A stretch of 64,000 bases of DNA from the NCBI GenBank assembly GCA_964531025.1, contig CAZHDY010000001.1:186001-250000 (forward strand). Reading direction: 5' to 3'. A model generated the notes under the pieces. That model saw only the letters and a list, made by a program, of their open reading frames with translations. It searched no databases and was not told where the DNA came from. Each line of letters opens with the position of its first letter. Position 1 is the first letter of the stretch. The translations under genes were made by a program, and so were the position numbers. This document shows, piece by piece, positions 16,188 to 25,565 of this stretch. The DNA comes from CALMEC01 sp964531025 (GTDB lineage: Bacteria; Actinomycetota; Thermoleophilia; Miltoncostaeales; Miltoncostaeaceae).

Positions 16188-16206
16188 ATGCCATTCCGCG
16201 CAATCA

Positions 16207-16235
16207 CCGTGTCCTGCCCGATGTCAGGCACACGG
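16207..16235 (+). terminator. hairpin after the Nudix gene
   Basis: CCGTGT plus CCTG (16207-16216) pairs with CAGG plus ACACGG (16225-16235) with a single bulged base, 20 bases past the stop codon. No T tract follows. Confidence 0.45.
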
Positions 16236-16498
16236 TAGGACCGTCGGCCTGGTGCGGATCACAAACATCCCGCACAGCGACATATTTATGATCGAAGGCG
16301 TACCGGGGTTTCCTACCTGGGAGCAGGCACGTGGTAGGACACGCGCTCCTCTCTGATCGTGCCCGAGATGCAGGCTGCGCGACGTCTCGAGCACTGTCGG
16401 CTCGAAGGGGGCGCTACGGTCGGCGACGGCCGCACCTGCTGCGGATGCATGATCACATGACCCGGCGGTGTGACGGCCCGTGGGCCGACGGACGAAGG
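16236..16498. other. gene-free stretch with a weak dyad
   Basis: I see no convincing ORF here. It contains an AT-rich patch near 16281 (ACATATTTATGATCG) and a TCCTACC / GGTAGGA dyad spanning about 16312-16340. The function is unknown. Confidence 0.3.
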
Positions 16499-16756
16499 TC
16501 AGGAAAGATCGAGCGAGGGGCGCGGCGGCAACTCCGCCTGCCCGGCGCGTCCGGCTTCACCGTCGTATGCGAGGAGGTCCAGACGGGCGATCTGCCCCTC
16601 AAGCTCGATCCGCCGTGGATGATCCTCAGGAACCGTCGCAAGATAGGCAGCGATCCGGTCGCGGATCTGAAGTGCGAAGTGCGGCGTCGCAGCGCCGATC
16701 ATCTGATCCAGCTCAGCCTCGTCCGGAATCGGATAGATGTGCTCACGGACGGTCAT
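16499..16756 (-). CDS. small hypothetical protein, 85 residues
   Basis: This is a soluble, mostly helical protein. MTVREHIYPIPDEAE is followed by a helix with regularly spaced Ile/Leu/Arg (HFALQIRDRIAAYL), then a Pro-containing turn and a second helix (RRIELEGQIARLDLL). I chose ATG 16756 over an upstream in-frame start because the extra 15 residues look non-native. I do not know its function. It diverges from the WYL regulator, so a shared control region is possible. Confidence 0.55.
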   Translation of the reverse strand: MTVREHIYPIPDEAELDQMIGAATPHFALQIRDRIAAYLATVPEDHPRRIELEGQIARLDLLAYDGEAGRAGQAELPPRPSLDLS

Positions 16757-16990
16757 CGCTCCCGATTGTGGCAGATCCCGCGGTCGAACGACCACCGCCA
16801 CTGCCCTCGGCGATCGGCGGGACCGGCCGGCTCCGATCGGTCTCCACCAGGCTCTGGAATGACCATGTGGTCGTCATCCCCTCCGTTTCCGCAGGGCCAC
16901 CTTAGGGCTTTTTCCGCACCGTGCGGGATTGATGGGTCGGGAGTGGGCACCGTTACCCCGTGAATCCCTCGGTTTCGGGGGCTCCTGAAC

Positions 16991-16996
16991 TAGAAT
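16991..16996 (+). promoter_or_regulatory. -10 element upstream of the WYL regulator
   Basis: TAGAAT lies 35 bases before the preferred ATG at 17032. The -35 region is not clear. Confidence 0.4.
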
Positions 16997-17031
16997 CGTC
17001 GGGCAGTGGCACGGAATGTCAGGCACCTGCA

Positions 17032-19179
17032 ATGGCGATGAGAGACGACGACAAATTGGTGCGTCAGCTCTCGCTGATCGCGTATCTCATGTCCCAGCAC
17101 CGGCCGGTGACGGCCGACGAGATCCACGAGAACGTGGAGGGCTACGGGGGCATGAGCGAGCAGGCTTTCCTGCGTCGCTTCTACAGTGACCGCAGCGAAC
17201 TCGAGGCGATGGGTTTCTCGCTCACGGTCGACCGTCCGGGGGACGACCCCTTCCAGGGCGACCTCTATGCGCTGCCGCCCGAGGCCTACTACCTGCCGCC
17301 GATCGACTTCGACGAGACGGAGCTCTCGGCGCTCCATACCTGTCTCTACCTCATGGAGGGGCAGTTCGCGTATGCGGAGCCCCTGCGGCTTGCGCTCCAG
17401 CACCTGACGCTCGGCCGACCCAGCCCTCTGGATGACCACGCCGCCCGGACCGTGGCGGTCAACCTCCTAGGGCCCGGCTACTCGCCCGAAGTCGCAGCGC
17501 ATCTCACGAAGATCGAATCGGCCATCGGTCGCCGCAAGACCATCCGCTTCACGTACTACTCGATCGGCCGCGACGAGCGTTCGCAGCGGGAGGTCGACCC
17601 GTACAGCCTGCTCTACATGGCGGGCAACTGGTACATGGTCGGCTACGCGCACGAACGGGAGGCCACACGCATCTTCCGGCTGTCGCGCATCGAGGGGCGC
17701 ATCACGTTCAAGTCGCGGGCCGAGCATGACTTCCCCTCACCCAGCGACTTCGACCTGTCGCCCTATCGCGACCGTGCGCCGTGGCAGCTGGCCGACACGC
17801 AGGGCACCGCGACCATCGCCCTCTCGTCGACCATCGCGTGGTGGGTCGACCAGATGTTCGGCGCCCACGGAACGATGGAGACACGACCCGACGGCAGTGC
17901 CGTGTTCACGACGGAGTACGGTAACCCCCGCGAGCTCCTCACGTGGATCCTTGATCTCGGCCGTGAGGCCGAGGTGGTCGGACCGCAGGACCTTCGCGAG
18001 GCCGTGATCGGGTCACTCGAGCTCGTTCGCGACCGACACGCCGAAGATGCCCGGACCGACTATCCCGTGGGTCGGCATGTCACGGTCCGTGTCGAGAACA
18101 CCGGTACGCCGGCGAAGGGGCACACCATCCCGCCCGACCGGGTCGTCGCCGCCGAGCGCTTCACACGACTCCTGTCGCTCATGACCCGGCTCCTGGCGTC
18201 GTGCGGAGACGAGCGCGAGGGCCGAATCCCGACGGCGGACATCCGGAGCGAACTGAACCTCACGCCCCGTGAGTTCGAGGACGATCTGTCCCTCCTCAAC
18301 CTGATCAACTTCGGCGGAGGGTGTTACGCGCTGTTCGCCCAGATCTCGGGGGACGAGGTCGTCGTTCAGAAGGAGACCTACGGCGAGCAGTTCGCCCGCC
18401 CGGCCCGTCTGTCGCCCCTCGAGGCCAAGGCGCTCCTGTGGGCCCTCGAGTTCATCGGAGACCGGCTCCCGGTCGGAGACGGGGACGACGCGCTGGCCAC
18501 CGCTCGCGCGAAGATCGAGACGGCCATCGGCGAGGATCACCTTCCTCCGCTCGAGCTGGGCAGGGCTCAGGCCCCGAAGAGCAGCGTCGCCACGGCCATC
18601 ACGAACGCGATCCGCCAGGACCGTCTTGTCACGATCGACTACTGGACCGAGTCGCGCGGTGAGATCACCACCCGCACCGTCGAGCCGCACCTCCTCGTGA
18701 ACATGCGCGACGCCTGGTACGTGATCGCATGGTGTCGTCAGGCGGACGAGCAGCGCACCTTCCGACTCGATCGCATCCGCGCCGCGAAGATGGCCCGCGG
18801 AGGGTTCGCCCGGCGCGAGGATCTGAGGGTCGGGGCATACCTTCCATGGGGTGACCGCCCCGCCCAGTGGGGGACGCACGCGCAGAGCGCCTCGGTCTGG
18901 TGTGACACGACCATCGCACGGTGGCTCGTGGAGCAGCACCGCTCCCTCGAACGCCACAGCGACGGCTCAGTCCTGATCGAGATCCCCTACGCCAGTGCGG
19001 AGTGGCTCGTGAAAGAGCTCGTGAAGCACCAGGGCGACGCCGTGCTGTTCGAACCCGTGCCGCTGCGCGCCAGGGTCGCCGAGACGGCACAGGAGATGCT
19101 GGACCGATATCTGGACCGGCCCACCACGGCCGATCTCGCCGTTCCGCGCAAGACATCCGGTTCACGCCGCTCCTCCTGA
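17032..19179 (+). CDS. fused PafB-PafC-like transcriptional regulator (tandem HTH-WYL)
   Basis: This 715-residue protein is two copies of the same module. Each has an N-terminal winged helix (about 10-80 and 375-440), a WYL domain (about 165-250 with IRFTYYSIGRDERSQREVDP and WYMVGYA; about 530-610 with VTIDYWTESRGEITTRTVEP and WYVIAW) and a C-terminal WCX-like region. PafB and PafC are separate genes in mycobacteria but are fused in some actinobacteria, where the pair activates RecA-independent DNA-damage genes. The start is ATG 17032; an earlier in-frame start at 16960 lies upstream of the -10 and is unlikely. No proteasome pafA gene is present here. Confidence 0.87.
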   Translation: MAMRDDDKLVRQLSLIAYLMSQHRPVTADEIHENVEGYGGMSEQAFLRRFYSDRSELEAMGFSLTVDRPGDDPFQGDLYALPPEAYYLPPIDFDETELSALHTCLYLMEGQFAYAEPLRLALQHLTLGRPSPLDDHAARTVAVNLLGPGYSPEVAAHLTKIESAIGRRKTIRFTYYSIGRDERSQREVDPYSLLYMAGNWYMVGYAHEREATRIFRLSRIEGRITFKSRAEHDFPSPSDFDLSPYRDRAPWQLADTQGTATIALSSTIAWWVDQMFGAHGTMETRPDGSAVFTTEYGNPRELLTWILDLGREAEVVGPQDLREAVIGSLELVRDRHAEDARTDYPVGRHVTVRVENTGTPAKGHTIPPDRVVAAERFTRLLSLMTRLLASCGDEREGRIPTADIRSELNLTPREFEDDLSLLNLINFGGGCYALFAQISGDEVVVQKETYGEQFARPARLSPLEAKALLWALEFIGDRLPVGDGDDALATARAKIETAIGEDHLPPLELGRAQAPKSSVATAITNAIRQDRLVTIDYWTESRGEITTRTVEPHLLVNMRDAWYVIAWCRQADEQRTFRLDRIRAAKMARGGFARREDLRVGAYLPWGDRPAQWGTHAQSASVWCDTTIARWLVEQHRSLERHSDGSVLIEIPYASAEWLVKELVKHQGDAVLFEPVPLRARVAETAQEMLDRYLDRPTTADLAVPRKTSGSRRSS

Positions 19180-19228
19180 CCGCTCTCATCACCCGTTCCA
19201 TGTCGGGATAGGGGATGCGTCACCGTCA

Positions 19229-20428
19229 TCACGACGCTGCCCTGACTGCATAGCGCTGGCCATCGACGCTGGCGATCATTCCGGCAAGCTCCATTTCGGT
19301 GAGTGACATCGCAACCTCCGTCGCCGGCCGACGGAGTGTCTCGGTGATCTCCGGCAGCGAGAGCGGGCCTGCGGACAGCAGGACATGGATCCTCCCGGCG
19401 AGTCCACGGACCTGAGAACCGCCACCCTGCGGCGGCCCGGGCCCGTCCGACCACAACGCGTCTGGGAGTTCGGCAACGACGTCGTCCGCCGTCTCACAGA
19501 ACGCCGCACCTGCACGCAGGAGAGCATGGCAACCAGCGCTGATCGCGGAGCCCGGGCGCCCCGGGACGGCCAGCACCGGCCGTCCGAGCTCCAGCGCGAA
19601 GTCGGCAGTGATGAGGGCTCCCGATCGTGCCGATGCCTCCGTGACCACGACCGCATCGGCCAACGCCGCGACGATCCGGTTGCGCGCCGGAAAGCTCCAC
19701 CGCGTGGGTGTCGTCGTCGGCCAGTATTCCGACATCACGGTTCCACCCTCGCGGAGGATCCGCTTCCGAAGCTCGGAGTTCGTACGTGGGTGGTCGACCC
19801 CGACACCACAACCCAGTACGGCCACGGTGGGCGCACCCGCCACGAGCGCACCGCGATGGGCTGCGGCATCGACCCCCATGGCGAGTCCGCTCACGATGAC
19901 CGCGCCACGGCGCCCCAGGCTCGCCGCCAGATCCGTGCTGTACTGCAGCCCGAAGGCCGTGGGTCGGCGCGCTCCGACGATCGCGATCCGCGGTGACCGT
20001 GTGGCGGTGATGTCCTCGATCGGTGTACCCAGCCCGATGATCCCGACCGGTGGGTCGGGGGTCGACTCGAACCAGTCATGCCGCCCGCGTACGTCGATCT
20101 GCGAGAACCACGCATCCAGGTTCCGCAACTCGGACCGAGCCAGGGACGCGCTGAACGTCCGCCGGGCACCCTCGAACGCCGGCGCGACGTCGGGCGTTCG
20201 TGCGAACACACGGGCAAGGTCGTCGGTTCCGGCCTCCCACAGCCTCCGTACGCCGCCCGCGCGACGGATCGCCGATTGGAGATCACGCCCCAGCTGGCCC
20301 GCGATCCAGGTGAGCCCGAGCGCCCGGTCCTCCCACACCGACGCCCCAGGTCCAGGGTTGCGTCCTGACTCCGGGGACGATGTCCCTCCGTCCACCGCAT
20401 GATGGTTCTGACGATCGTCGATGCTCAT
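19229..20428 (-). CDS. dprA: DNA-processing protein A (DprA/Smf)
   Basis: This 399-residue protein has an N-terminal helical domain, then the Rossmann-like DprA core with IVGARRPTAFG, VSGLAMGVDAAAHRGAL and RNRIVAALADAVVV, and a C-terminal winged-helix-like region. DprA protects incoming single-stranded DNA and loads RecA during natural transformation. It overlaps comM by four bases (ATGA) in a comM-dprA operon. No comEA/comEC gene is visible. Confidence 0.94.
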   Translation of the reverse strand: MSIDDRQNHHAVDGGTSSPESGRNPGPGASVWEDRALGLTWIAGQLGRDLQSAIRRAGGVRRLWEAGTDDLARVFARTPDVAPAFEGARRTFSASLARSELRNLDAWFSQIDVRGRHDWFESTPDPPVGIIGLGTPIEDITATRSPRIAIVGARRPTAFGLQYSTDLAASLGRRGAVIVSGLAMGVDAAAHRGALVAGAPTVAVLGCGVGVDHPRTNSELRKRILREGGTVMSEYWPTTTPTRWSFPARNRIVAALADAVVVTEASARSGALITADFALELGRPVLAVPGRPGSAISAGCHALLRAGAAFCETADDVVAELPDALWSDGPGPPQGGGSQVRGLAGRIHVLLSAGPLSLPEITETLRRPATEVAMSLTEMELAGMIASVDGQRYAVRAAS

Positions 20429-21951
20429 TTACGCGCTCCGCCTTCGCGCCGATAGGTCAGCGCCTCCAGCAGATGCTCCGACCGGACGTGCTCTTCCCCC
20501 GCCAGATCGGCGATGGTACGGCTGACGCGCAGCAGTCGATCGTGGGCCCGGGCACTCAGATGAAGACGCTCGACCGCTCGCATGAGCAGGTTCACCGTTG
20601 CCTCGTCCAGTGCGCACGCCGTCCTGGCCTCCTGCGAGGAGAGCAGCGCGTTCTCACCGGATCTCCCTGTCGATGCCGCGAACTCCCGCGCCGCCGTTAC
20701 ACGGTCCCGCATCTGGGCAGAACTCTCGCCCGGCGGTGAAAGCCCGATGACGTCCTGGGCGTCGAGCCGCGGGACGGTGAGCTGCAGGTCGATGCGGTCC
20801 ATGACCGGGCCCGAGAGCCGTCCGAGATACGCTTCGGCCCGTCCGGGAGCGCAGGTGCAGGGACGGTCGGGATCGCCACGATAGCCGCAGGGACACGGAT
20901 TCCCCGCGCAGACCAGAAGTGGCTTCGCCGGAAAACGGGCGTTGGTCATACCTCGTGTGACGTCGATATAGCCCTCCTCCAGAGGCTGACGCAGCGCGTC
21001 GAGGGCGGCCGGGTCGAAGGCACAAACCTCGTCGAGGAAGAGCACTCCGCGATGAGCGAGCGTGACCTCTCCCGGCTGCGGATATCGTCCTCCTCCGACG
21101 AGCCCCACTGCGGAGATCGTGTGGTGCGGTGCGCGGAACGGGCGCTCGACCAGCATGGGGGTGCTGGCCGGCATGAGGCCCACGACGGAGTGGATCCGCG
21201 TCACCGTGATGGCGTCGTCCACGGACATGGGCGGCAGCAGGCCGGGCAGACGGCGGGCGAGCATCGTCTTGCCACCGCCCGGCGGCCCGATCATGAGGAT
21301 GCTGTGGCCTCCCGCGGCCGAGATCTCAAGCACCCTGCGAGCGGTGGCCTGGCCACGGATCTCGCTCATGTCCGGGGTGGGCGCAACGGTACCGTCCCTG
21401 AGGATCGCATCGGGATCGACGGCGTACCGCGGTGGTTCGGCGTCGCCGTTCAGGTAGCGGAGTGCCTGCCGCAGATCACGGACACCGATGATGCGGATGC
21501 CGCGGACCAGAGCGGCCTCGCGGGCATTCTGCTCGGGGACGATCAGCCGGGACCATCCGGACGCCGCGGCATGCTCGGCCATCGACAGGGTGCCGTGGAG
21601 AGGACGGAGGGTTCCGTCGAGGGCCAGTTCACCGACGGCGCCCAGACCCGTCAGATGATCCGGCCGGACCTGCCCGGACGCCGCGAGGATGGCCAATGCG
21701 ATCGGCAGGTCGTACTGCGGCCCGATCTTCCGGAGGTCGGCGGGCGCCAGGTTGACGACGATGCGCTGCGGCGGCAGCGACAACGCCTGATTGGCGATGC
21801 CGGAGCGCACCCTCTCCCGGGCCTCCTGGACGGCGGTATCGGGGAGTCCGACAACGGCGAACGCCGGTTGTCCGGTGCGCAGGTCGGCCTCCACATGCAC
21901 CGTTGCGGCGTGGAGTCCGAGGAGGGCTGGGGTGACGACGTGAGCGACCAC
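20425..21951 (-). CDS. comM: ComM/YifB-family Mg-chelatase-like AAA+ ATPase
   Basis: This 508-residue protein has an N-terminal Lon-protease-like ChlI domain (about 1-180), an AAA+ core with Walker A GPPGGGKTMLARRLPGLLPP, Walker B VLFLDEVCAF, a GNPCPCGYRGDP loop with paired Cys, and a C-terminal Mg-chelatase subunit. ComM hexamers promote branch migration and heteroduplex extension during transformation. It starts with GTG 21951 and diverges from yraN across 175 bases. Confidence 0.94.
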   Translation of the reverse strand: MVAHVVTPALLGLHAATVHVEADLRTGQPAFAVVGLPDTAVQEARERVRSGIANQALSLPPQRIVVNLAPADLRKIGPQYDLPIALAILAASGQVRPDHLTGLGAVGELALDGTLRPLHGTLSMAEHAAASGWSRLIVPEQNAREAALVRGIRIIGVRDLRQALRYLNGDAEPPRYAVDPDAILRDGTVAPTPDMSEIRGQATARRVLEISAAGGHSILMIGPPGGGKTMLARRLPGLLPPMSVDDAITVTRIHSVVGLMPASTPMLVERPFRAPHHTISAVGLVGGGRYPQPGEVTLAHRGVLFLDEVCAFDPAALDALRQPLEEGYIDVTRGMTNARFPAKPLLVCAGNPCPCGYRGDPDRPCTCAPGRAEAYLGRLSGPVMDRIDLQLTVPRLDAQDVIGLSPPGESSAQMRDRVTAAREFAASTGRSGENALLSSQEARTACALDEATVNLLMRAVERLHLSARAHDRLLRVSRTIADLAGEEHVRSEHLLEALTYRREGGARK

Positions 21952-22126
21952 GACGGGAGCGTGTCAGCGGAAACGTCACGTATGAGTGTCCGAAACGTGT
22001 CGAGTGCGCGACGGCAGAGCATCGATCTCCGGGTCTCGCCTCGGTGTCACACCTCGACACACATCCCGTCGCGAAGTGGCACGAACGTCGCGCAACACGA
22101 CACGGGTGCACCGTCAGTCTTCCCGC

Positions 22127-22546
22127 ATGGATGACGGCCGATCAGGAGAAGAGGCGGCGACACGGTTCCTCCGACGACGGGGATGGCTCCCTATCGCCCG
22201 CAACTGGACCGTCCCGAGCGGTGGTGAGCTCGACATCGTCGCGATGCGCGACGGCATACTCGCCATCATCGAGGTGAAGACGCGCCGATCACCGACGGCA
22301 CTTCTCGAACCGGTCTCCCTCGCTCAGCGCGCCCGCATCGGTCGTGGTGCCTCCGCGTTCCTGCACCGCAACCCGCAGCTGTCGCGACTGTCCGTGCGCT
22401 TCGACCTCATCCTGGTCGACCGCTCACGTCATCCGATCCGCATCACCCATCAGAAAGGGGCGTTCGAGCCTCCGGTGCGCCGTTCCGATCCCGTCGAGGC
22501 CGGACGCCGGCAATCTGCGGAGAACAACGACTGGAGCGTCAGATGA
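22127..22546 (+). CDS. YraN/UPF0102 endonuclease-like protein
   Basis: This 139-residue protein has the UPF0102 pattern: GEEAATRFLRRRGWLPIARN, then SGGELDIVAMRDGILAIIEVKTR, a PD-(D/E)XK-type site with Glu-Leu-Asp and Glu-x-Lys. Nuclease activity is assumed from the fold. I chose ATG 22127 because the family begins just before GEEAA. It often lies next to rnhB and comM, as here, and faces rnhB with a hairpin between them. Confidence 0.88.
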   Translation: MDDGRSGEEAATRFLRRRGWLPIARNWTVPSGGELDIVAMRDGILAIIEVKTRRSPTALLEPVSLAQRARIGRGASAFLHRNPQLSRLSVRFDLILVDRSRHPIRITHQKGAFEPPVRRSDPVEAGRRQSAENNDWSVR

Positions 22547-22620
22547 ACTCTGCCGTCCAGCGTCGATGCACCGCACCGCGCCTGGCTTCGGGGCAGATGG
22601 GCAACACGACACCCAAGAGC

Positions 22621-22646
22621 CCGCGCCGGCACCCCCACCGGCGCGG
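22621..22646. terminator. bidirectional hairpin between yraN and rnhB
   Basis: A perfect 9-bp GC stem (22621-22629 with 22638-22646) with loop CACCCCCA sits between the convergent genes. It has no T tract on either side. Confidence 0.5.
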
Positions 22647-22707
22647 CATCCCGGCCGGTCGACTCGCCGGGAGCCGCCCCACCCCCCGATGCGTCCGTCA
22701 GTCCCTG

Positions 22708-23415
22708 TCAGGACGACGTGTCGGGGGGCGTGGCCCCGTTCTGCGGGGCCGGATCGTCGAACAGGGACGTCTGCATGTAGGCGGCCGAGTTGAACGATCT
22801 GCGGTGTATCACCGTCATGCCCGACATGCGGAGTGCGCGCTGATGCTCTCGGGTGCCGTACCCCACGTGGCTGTCGAAGCCGTACCCGGGCCAGCGTTCC
22901 GACACCGGCCCCCGCATGAGCCGGTCACGCGTGGTCTTGGCGATGACGGACGCGGCAGCGATGGCCGCCGATGTGCGATCACCTCCCACGATGGCGCGGT
23001 GCTCCGGTGCCGGTGCGGGCAGGGAGAAGCCGTCGACCAGACAGACGTCCGGGGAACACCCGAGGCCGGCGAGACAGCGGGCCAGCAGGTCCAGGTTCGT
23101 ACGGTGGAGGCCGTCACGGTCAATGCTCTGGGCGCTTCCCACCCGCACGACGACCTCGTGAGCGTGCGTGAGGACCGCCACGGCCATCTCCTCGCGGGCC
23201 GATGCCGTGAGCTTCTTCGAATCGTTGAGGGTGGCCAGATCACGACGCGCCGAGCGGCTCAGCGCATGCGGATCGAACACCACGGCGGCGGCCACCAGCG
23301 GCCCGGCGAGGCAGCCTCGGCCGGCCTCGTCCGTGCCGGCGACAAGCCGGCCGCCGAGTGCGCGGTCGAAGCGGAAGAGTCGCGTGCCCGGGGCAGCGCG
23401 ACGGGTCGAGGGCAT
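22708..23415 (-). CDS. rnhB: ribonuclease HII
   Basis: This 235-residue enzyme removes RNA from RNA-DNA hybrids and single ribonucleotides. GTDEAGRGCLAGPLVAAAVV carries the first Asp and Glu. The other two acidic residues lie in VCLVDGF and in the GYGFDSHVGYGTREH region, and the ASVIAKTTRDRLM helix is typical. It is the last gene of the long minus-strand block, 23 bases after rplS. Confidence 0.94.
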   Translation of the reverse strand: MPSTRRAAPGTRLFRFDRALGGRLVAGTDEAGRGCLAGPLVAAAVVFDPHALSRSARRDLATLNDSKKLTASAREEMAVAVLTHAHEVVVRVGSAQSIDRDGLHRTNLDLLARCLAGLGCSPDVCLVDGFSLPAPAPEHRAIVGGDRTSAAIAAASVIAKTTRDRLMRGPVSERWPGYGFDSHVGYGTREHQRALRMSGMTVIHRRSFNSAAYMQTSLFDDPAPQNGATPPDTSS

Positions 23416-23438
23416 GCCCTCAGAACAACCGAAACGTC

Positions 23439-23783
23439 TTAGCGCTGCTTCTCGCGGACGCGGGCTTTCTTACCGACCTTGTCACGCAGGTAGTACAGCT
23501 TGGCGCGACGGACATCACCCTCGGCGACGCGCTCGATGCGCTCGATCTTCGGCGAGTGGACCGGGAACGTACGTTCCACACCGACGCCGAAACTCTGCTT
23601 GCGGACCGTGAAGGTCTCGCGCGAGGTGGAACCCTGGCGCTTGATCACGATGCCCTCGAAGACCTGGACGCGGCGGCGCTGGCCCTCGATGACCTGGAAG
23701 TGCACTTTGACGGTGTCCCCGGGCTTGAACTCGGGAACGTCATCGCGAAGCTGCATCTGCTCAAGGCTCTGAATGACGCTCAC
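23439..23783 (-). CDS. rplS: 50S ribosomal protein L19 (bL19)
   Basis: These 114 residues have the family signature FKPGDTVKVHFQVIEG and VQVFEGIVIKRQG, and a SPKIERIERVAEGDVRRAKLYYLR core. L19 lies at the 30S-50S interface. I place the start at GTG 23783 (MSVIQSLEQMQ), with AGGAGA seven bases upstream. Upstream in-frame codons give no family match. It sits in the usual trmD-rplS order. Confidence 0.96.
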   Translation of the reverse strand: MSVIQSLEQMQLRDDVPEFKPGDTVKVHFQVIEGQRRRVQVFEGIVIKRQGSTSRETFTVRKQSFGVGVERTFPVHSPKIERIERVAEGDVRRAKLYYLRDKVGKKARVREKQR

Positions 23784-23945
23784 GTAGATCTCTCCTCGCA
23801 GGACGGGTCGTACAACGACGGGTGAGAATAGCACCCCGCGCGGGGTCATGGCCGGACGGCCGCCGAAAACGCGGACGATAGCCATCGGAGCGAGTACTCG
23901 ATCGCTCTTCGCGGGGGTCGCCGGTCACACCGTGTGAACCCGAGA

Positions 23946-24617
23946 TCACCCTCCCGGACGGGTGTTCTCGTCGCGCCAGCGCTCGATCGCACCGTGATCG
24001 CCGGAACGCAGGACCTCAGGCACCCCCCACCCCCGGAACTCCGCCGGGCGGGTGTAGTGCGGGTATTCGACGCGCCCTCCGAGCCCTTTCGAGAATGACT
24101 CCGCCTGGAGGCTCGCCTCGTTGCCCAGCGCGCCGGGGACCTTGCGGACGACAGCGTCGATGATCGCCATGGCCGCCGTCTCCCCGCCCGCCAGGACGAA
24201 GGGCCCCAGGCAGAGCTCGTCGTTCGCGAAATGCTGATGGACGCGGTCGTCGAAGCCCTCGTACCGGCCGCACAGAAGGACGAGATCGTCATCCGCTGCC
24301 AGCTCATCCGCCACGGCATCCGCGAAACGGCGTCCACGGGGCGTGAGGACCGCGACCCGCCGGTCCCGGCGCACCTCGTCCGCCGGCACGCCGTACACGG
24401 CCTCCAGAGCCGCCGCGACCACGTCGACGCGCAGAACCATTCCCGGTCCCCCACCGAACGGGGCATCGTCAACCTGCCCCGCACGAAGCGGCGTGTAGTC
24501 GCGATAGGAGAAACAGCGTAACTCGAAGCCGCCGTCCTTCCCCGCGTTCTCCAGATGGCGGGGATTTCGCATCCAGTCGAACCACTCCGGGAAGAGCGTG
24601 AAGACGTCGATCCTCAC
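23946..24617 (-). CDS. trmD: tRNA (guanine-N1)-methyltransferase
   Basis: This SPOUT methyltransferase makes m1G37 in tRNAs and so prevents frameshifting. DAPFGGGPGMVLR, LLCGRYEGFDDRV and LGPFVLAGGETAAM form the knotted SAM site. The start at GTG 24617 (MRIDVFTLFPEWF) matches the family, giving 223 residues. A GTG at 24656 would add 13 residues. It lies between rimM and rplS, the normal order. Confidence 0.95.
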   Translation of the reverse strand: MRIDVFTLFPEWFDWMRNPRHLENAGKDGGFELRCFSYRDYTPLRAGQVDDAPFGGGPGMVLRVDVVAAALEAVYGVPADEVRRDRRVAVLTPRGRRFADAVADELAADDDLVLLCGRYEGFDDRVHQHFANDELCLGPFVLAGGETAAMAIIDAVVRKVPGALGNEASLQAESFSKGLGGRVEYPHYTRPAEFRGWGVPEVLRSGDHGAIERWRDENTRPGG

Positions 24618-24734
24618 GGGCGTCGACGCCCCCGGGTGCACGACCGCCTGCCCCACGCCGAACCGGCGAACCGGACGGCACTTCCCGTCGTCGGCACGAC
24701 GGAACGCTCCTTCCGCGGCATCGCGCCGACCACG

Positions 24735-25262
24735 TCAGGCATCCCCACCACCGAGGAGACCCCTTCGCACCACCACGCGCCGCCCGGACAGGTCCACGGC
24801 CGCGACGGCATCGTGCGTGAACGGGAGAAGCAGTGGATCGTCGTCGGCACGGTCCACCTCGAGGGCCGGGTTTGCCGCTCCCTCGTGCACCTCGCGGATC
24901 GCCCCGATGTCGGCGCCGTCCTCGTCCACGACGACGCATCCGATCAGGTCCCGGACGTAGTACTCGTCCTCGTCATCCAGCTCGGCCAGGTGATCGACGC
25001 CGACCATGAGCGCCGCACCCACCACGGAAGCCGCCGCATCCCGGTCCGTGATCTCCGTGAATCGGACGAGATGGTGCGTTGCCGCGTCACGGATGGCCTC
25101 GACCGTGAGCGACCGCTCACCGGACGCGCCCCGAGCGATCACCCGTGCGCCGCGTCCGAGAGACGCGAGCGTCGGGCCGGTCGGATACGCGCGGAGTTCT
25201 CCCCGCACACCGTGGGGTTTCCCGATGGTGCCAACCACGACCCCGTCGTTCATCTCGGCCAT
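24735..25262 (-). CDS. rimM: 16S rRNA processing protein RimM
   Basis: This 175-residue protein has an N-terminal RimM domain (VVVGTIGKPHGVRGELRAYP) and a C-terminal PRC-barrel (EYYVRDLIGCVVVDEDGADI, LLPFTHDAVAAVDLSGRRV). It helps mature the 30S head by binding S19. Two ATGs, 25262 and 25253, are possible starts, and the longer reading frame beyond them is not family-like. Confidence 0.94.
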   Translation of the reverse strand: MAEMNDGVVVGTIGKPHGVRGELRAYPTGPTLASLGRGARVIARGASGERSLTVEAIRDAATHHLVRFTEITDRDAAASVVGAALMVGVDHLAELDDEDEYYVRDLIGCVVVDEDGADIGAIREVHEGAANPALEVDRADDDPLLLPFTHDAVAAVDLSGRRVVVRRGLLGGGDA

Positions 25263-25314
25263 CCTGGTTCCCGTCGATCGGACGGGTCGACGACCCGTCC
25301 GCCCCGAGGGTTCG

Positions 25315-25563
25315 TCAGTCGACGATGTCGAGCGTGGTCCGGATGCCGCGGGCACGTCCCGCCGCCTGGGTGACCGAGCGCAGCGCATGGGCGACACGCC
25401 CGCCACGCCCGATGACCTGGCCACGCTCGTCCTCGGCCACCGTCAGCTCGAACACCACGCGATCGCGGTCCTCACGGTCCTCGACGCTCACCTGGTCGGG
25501 TGAGTCGACGAGACCGCGCGCGATCTGCGCGACCATCGCGGAGATCGCCTCGCGATCACTCAC
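25315..25563 (-). CDS. khpA: KH-domain RNA-binding protein KhpA
   Basis: This 82-residue single KH domain has the GxxG loop in ERGQVIGRGGRVAHALR. It begins at GTG 25563 (MSDREAISAMVAQIARGLVD), two bases after the rpsP stop. KhpA binds many RNAs, usually with KhpB, and its place between rpsP and rimM is conserved in Gram-positive bacteria. Confidence 0.93.
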   Translation of the reverse strand: MSDREAISAMVAQIARGLVDSPDQVSVEDREDRDRVVFELTVAEDERGQVIGRGGRVAHALRSVTQAAGRARGIRTTLDIVD

Positions 25564-25565
25564 GA

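Noticed and set aside
16901..16935. Terminator-like TTTTT next to a CCGCAC/GTGCGG hairpin
   Set aside because: The T run comes before the hairpin on the plus strand, and on the minus strand it reads as A after the hairpin, so neither strand gives a terminator.
23566..23581. GGAACGTACGTTCC palindrome resembling a LexA box
   Set aside because: It lies inside the rplS coding region and lacks the outer CGAAC/GTTCG bases. It is a coincidence of codons.
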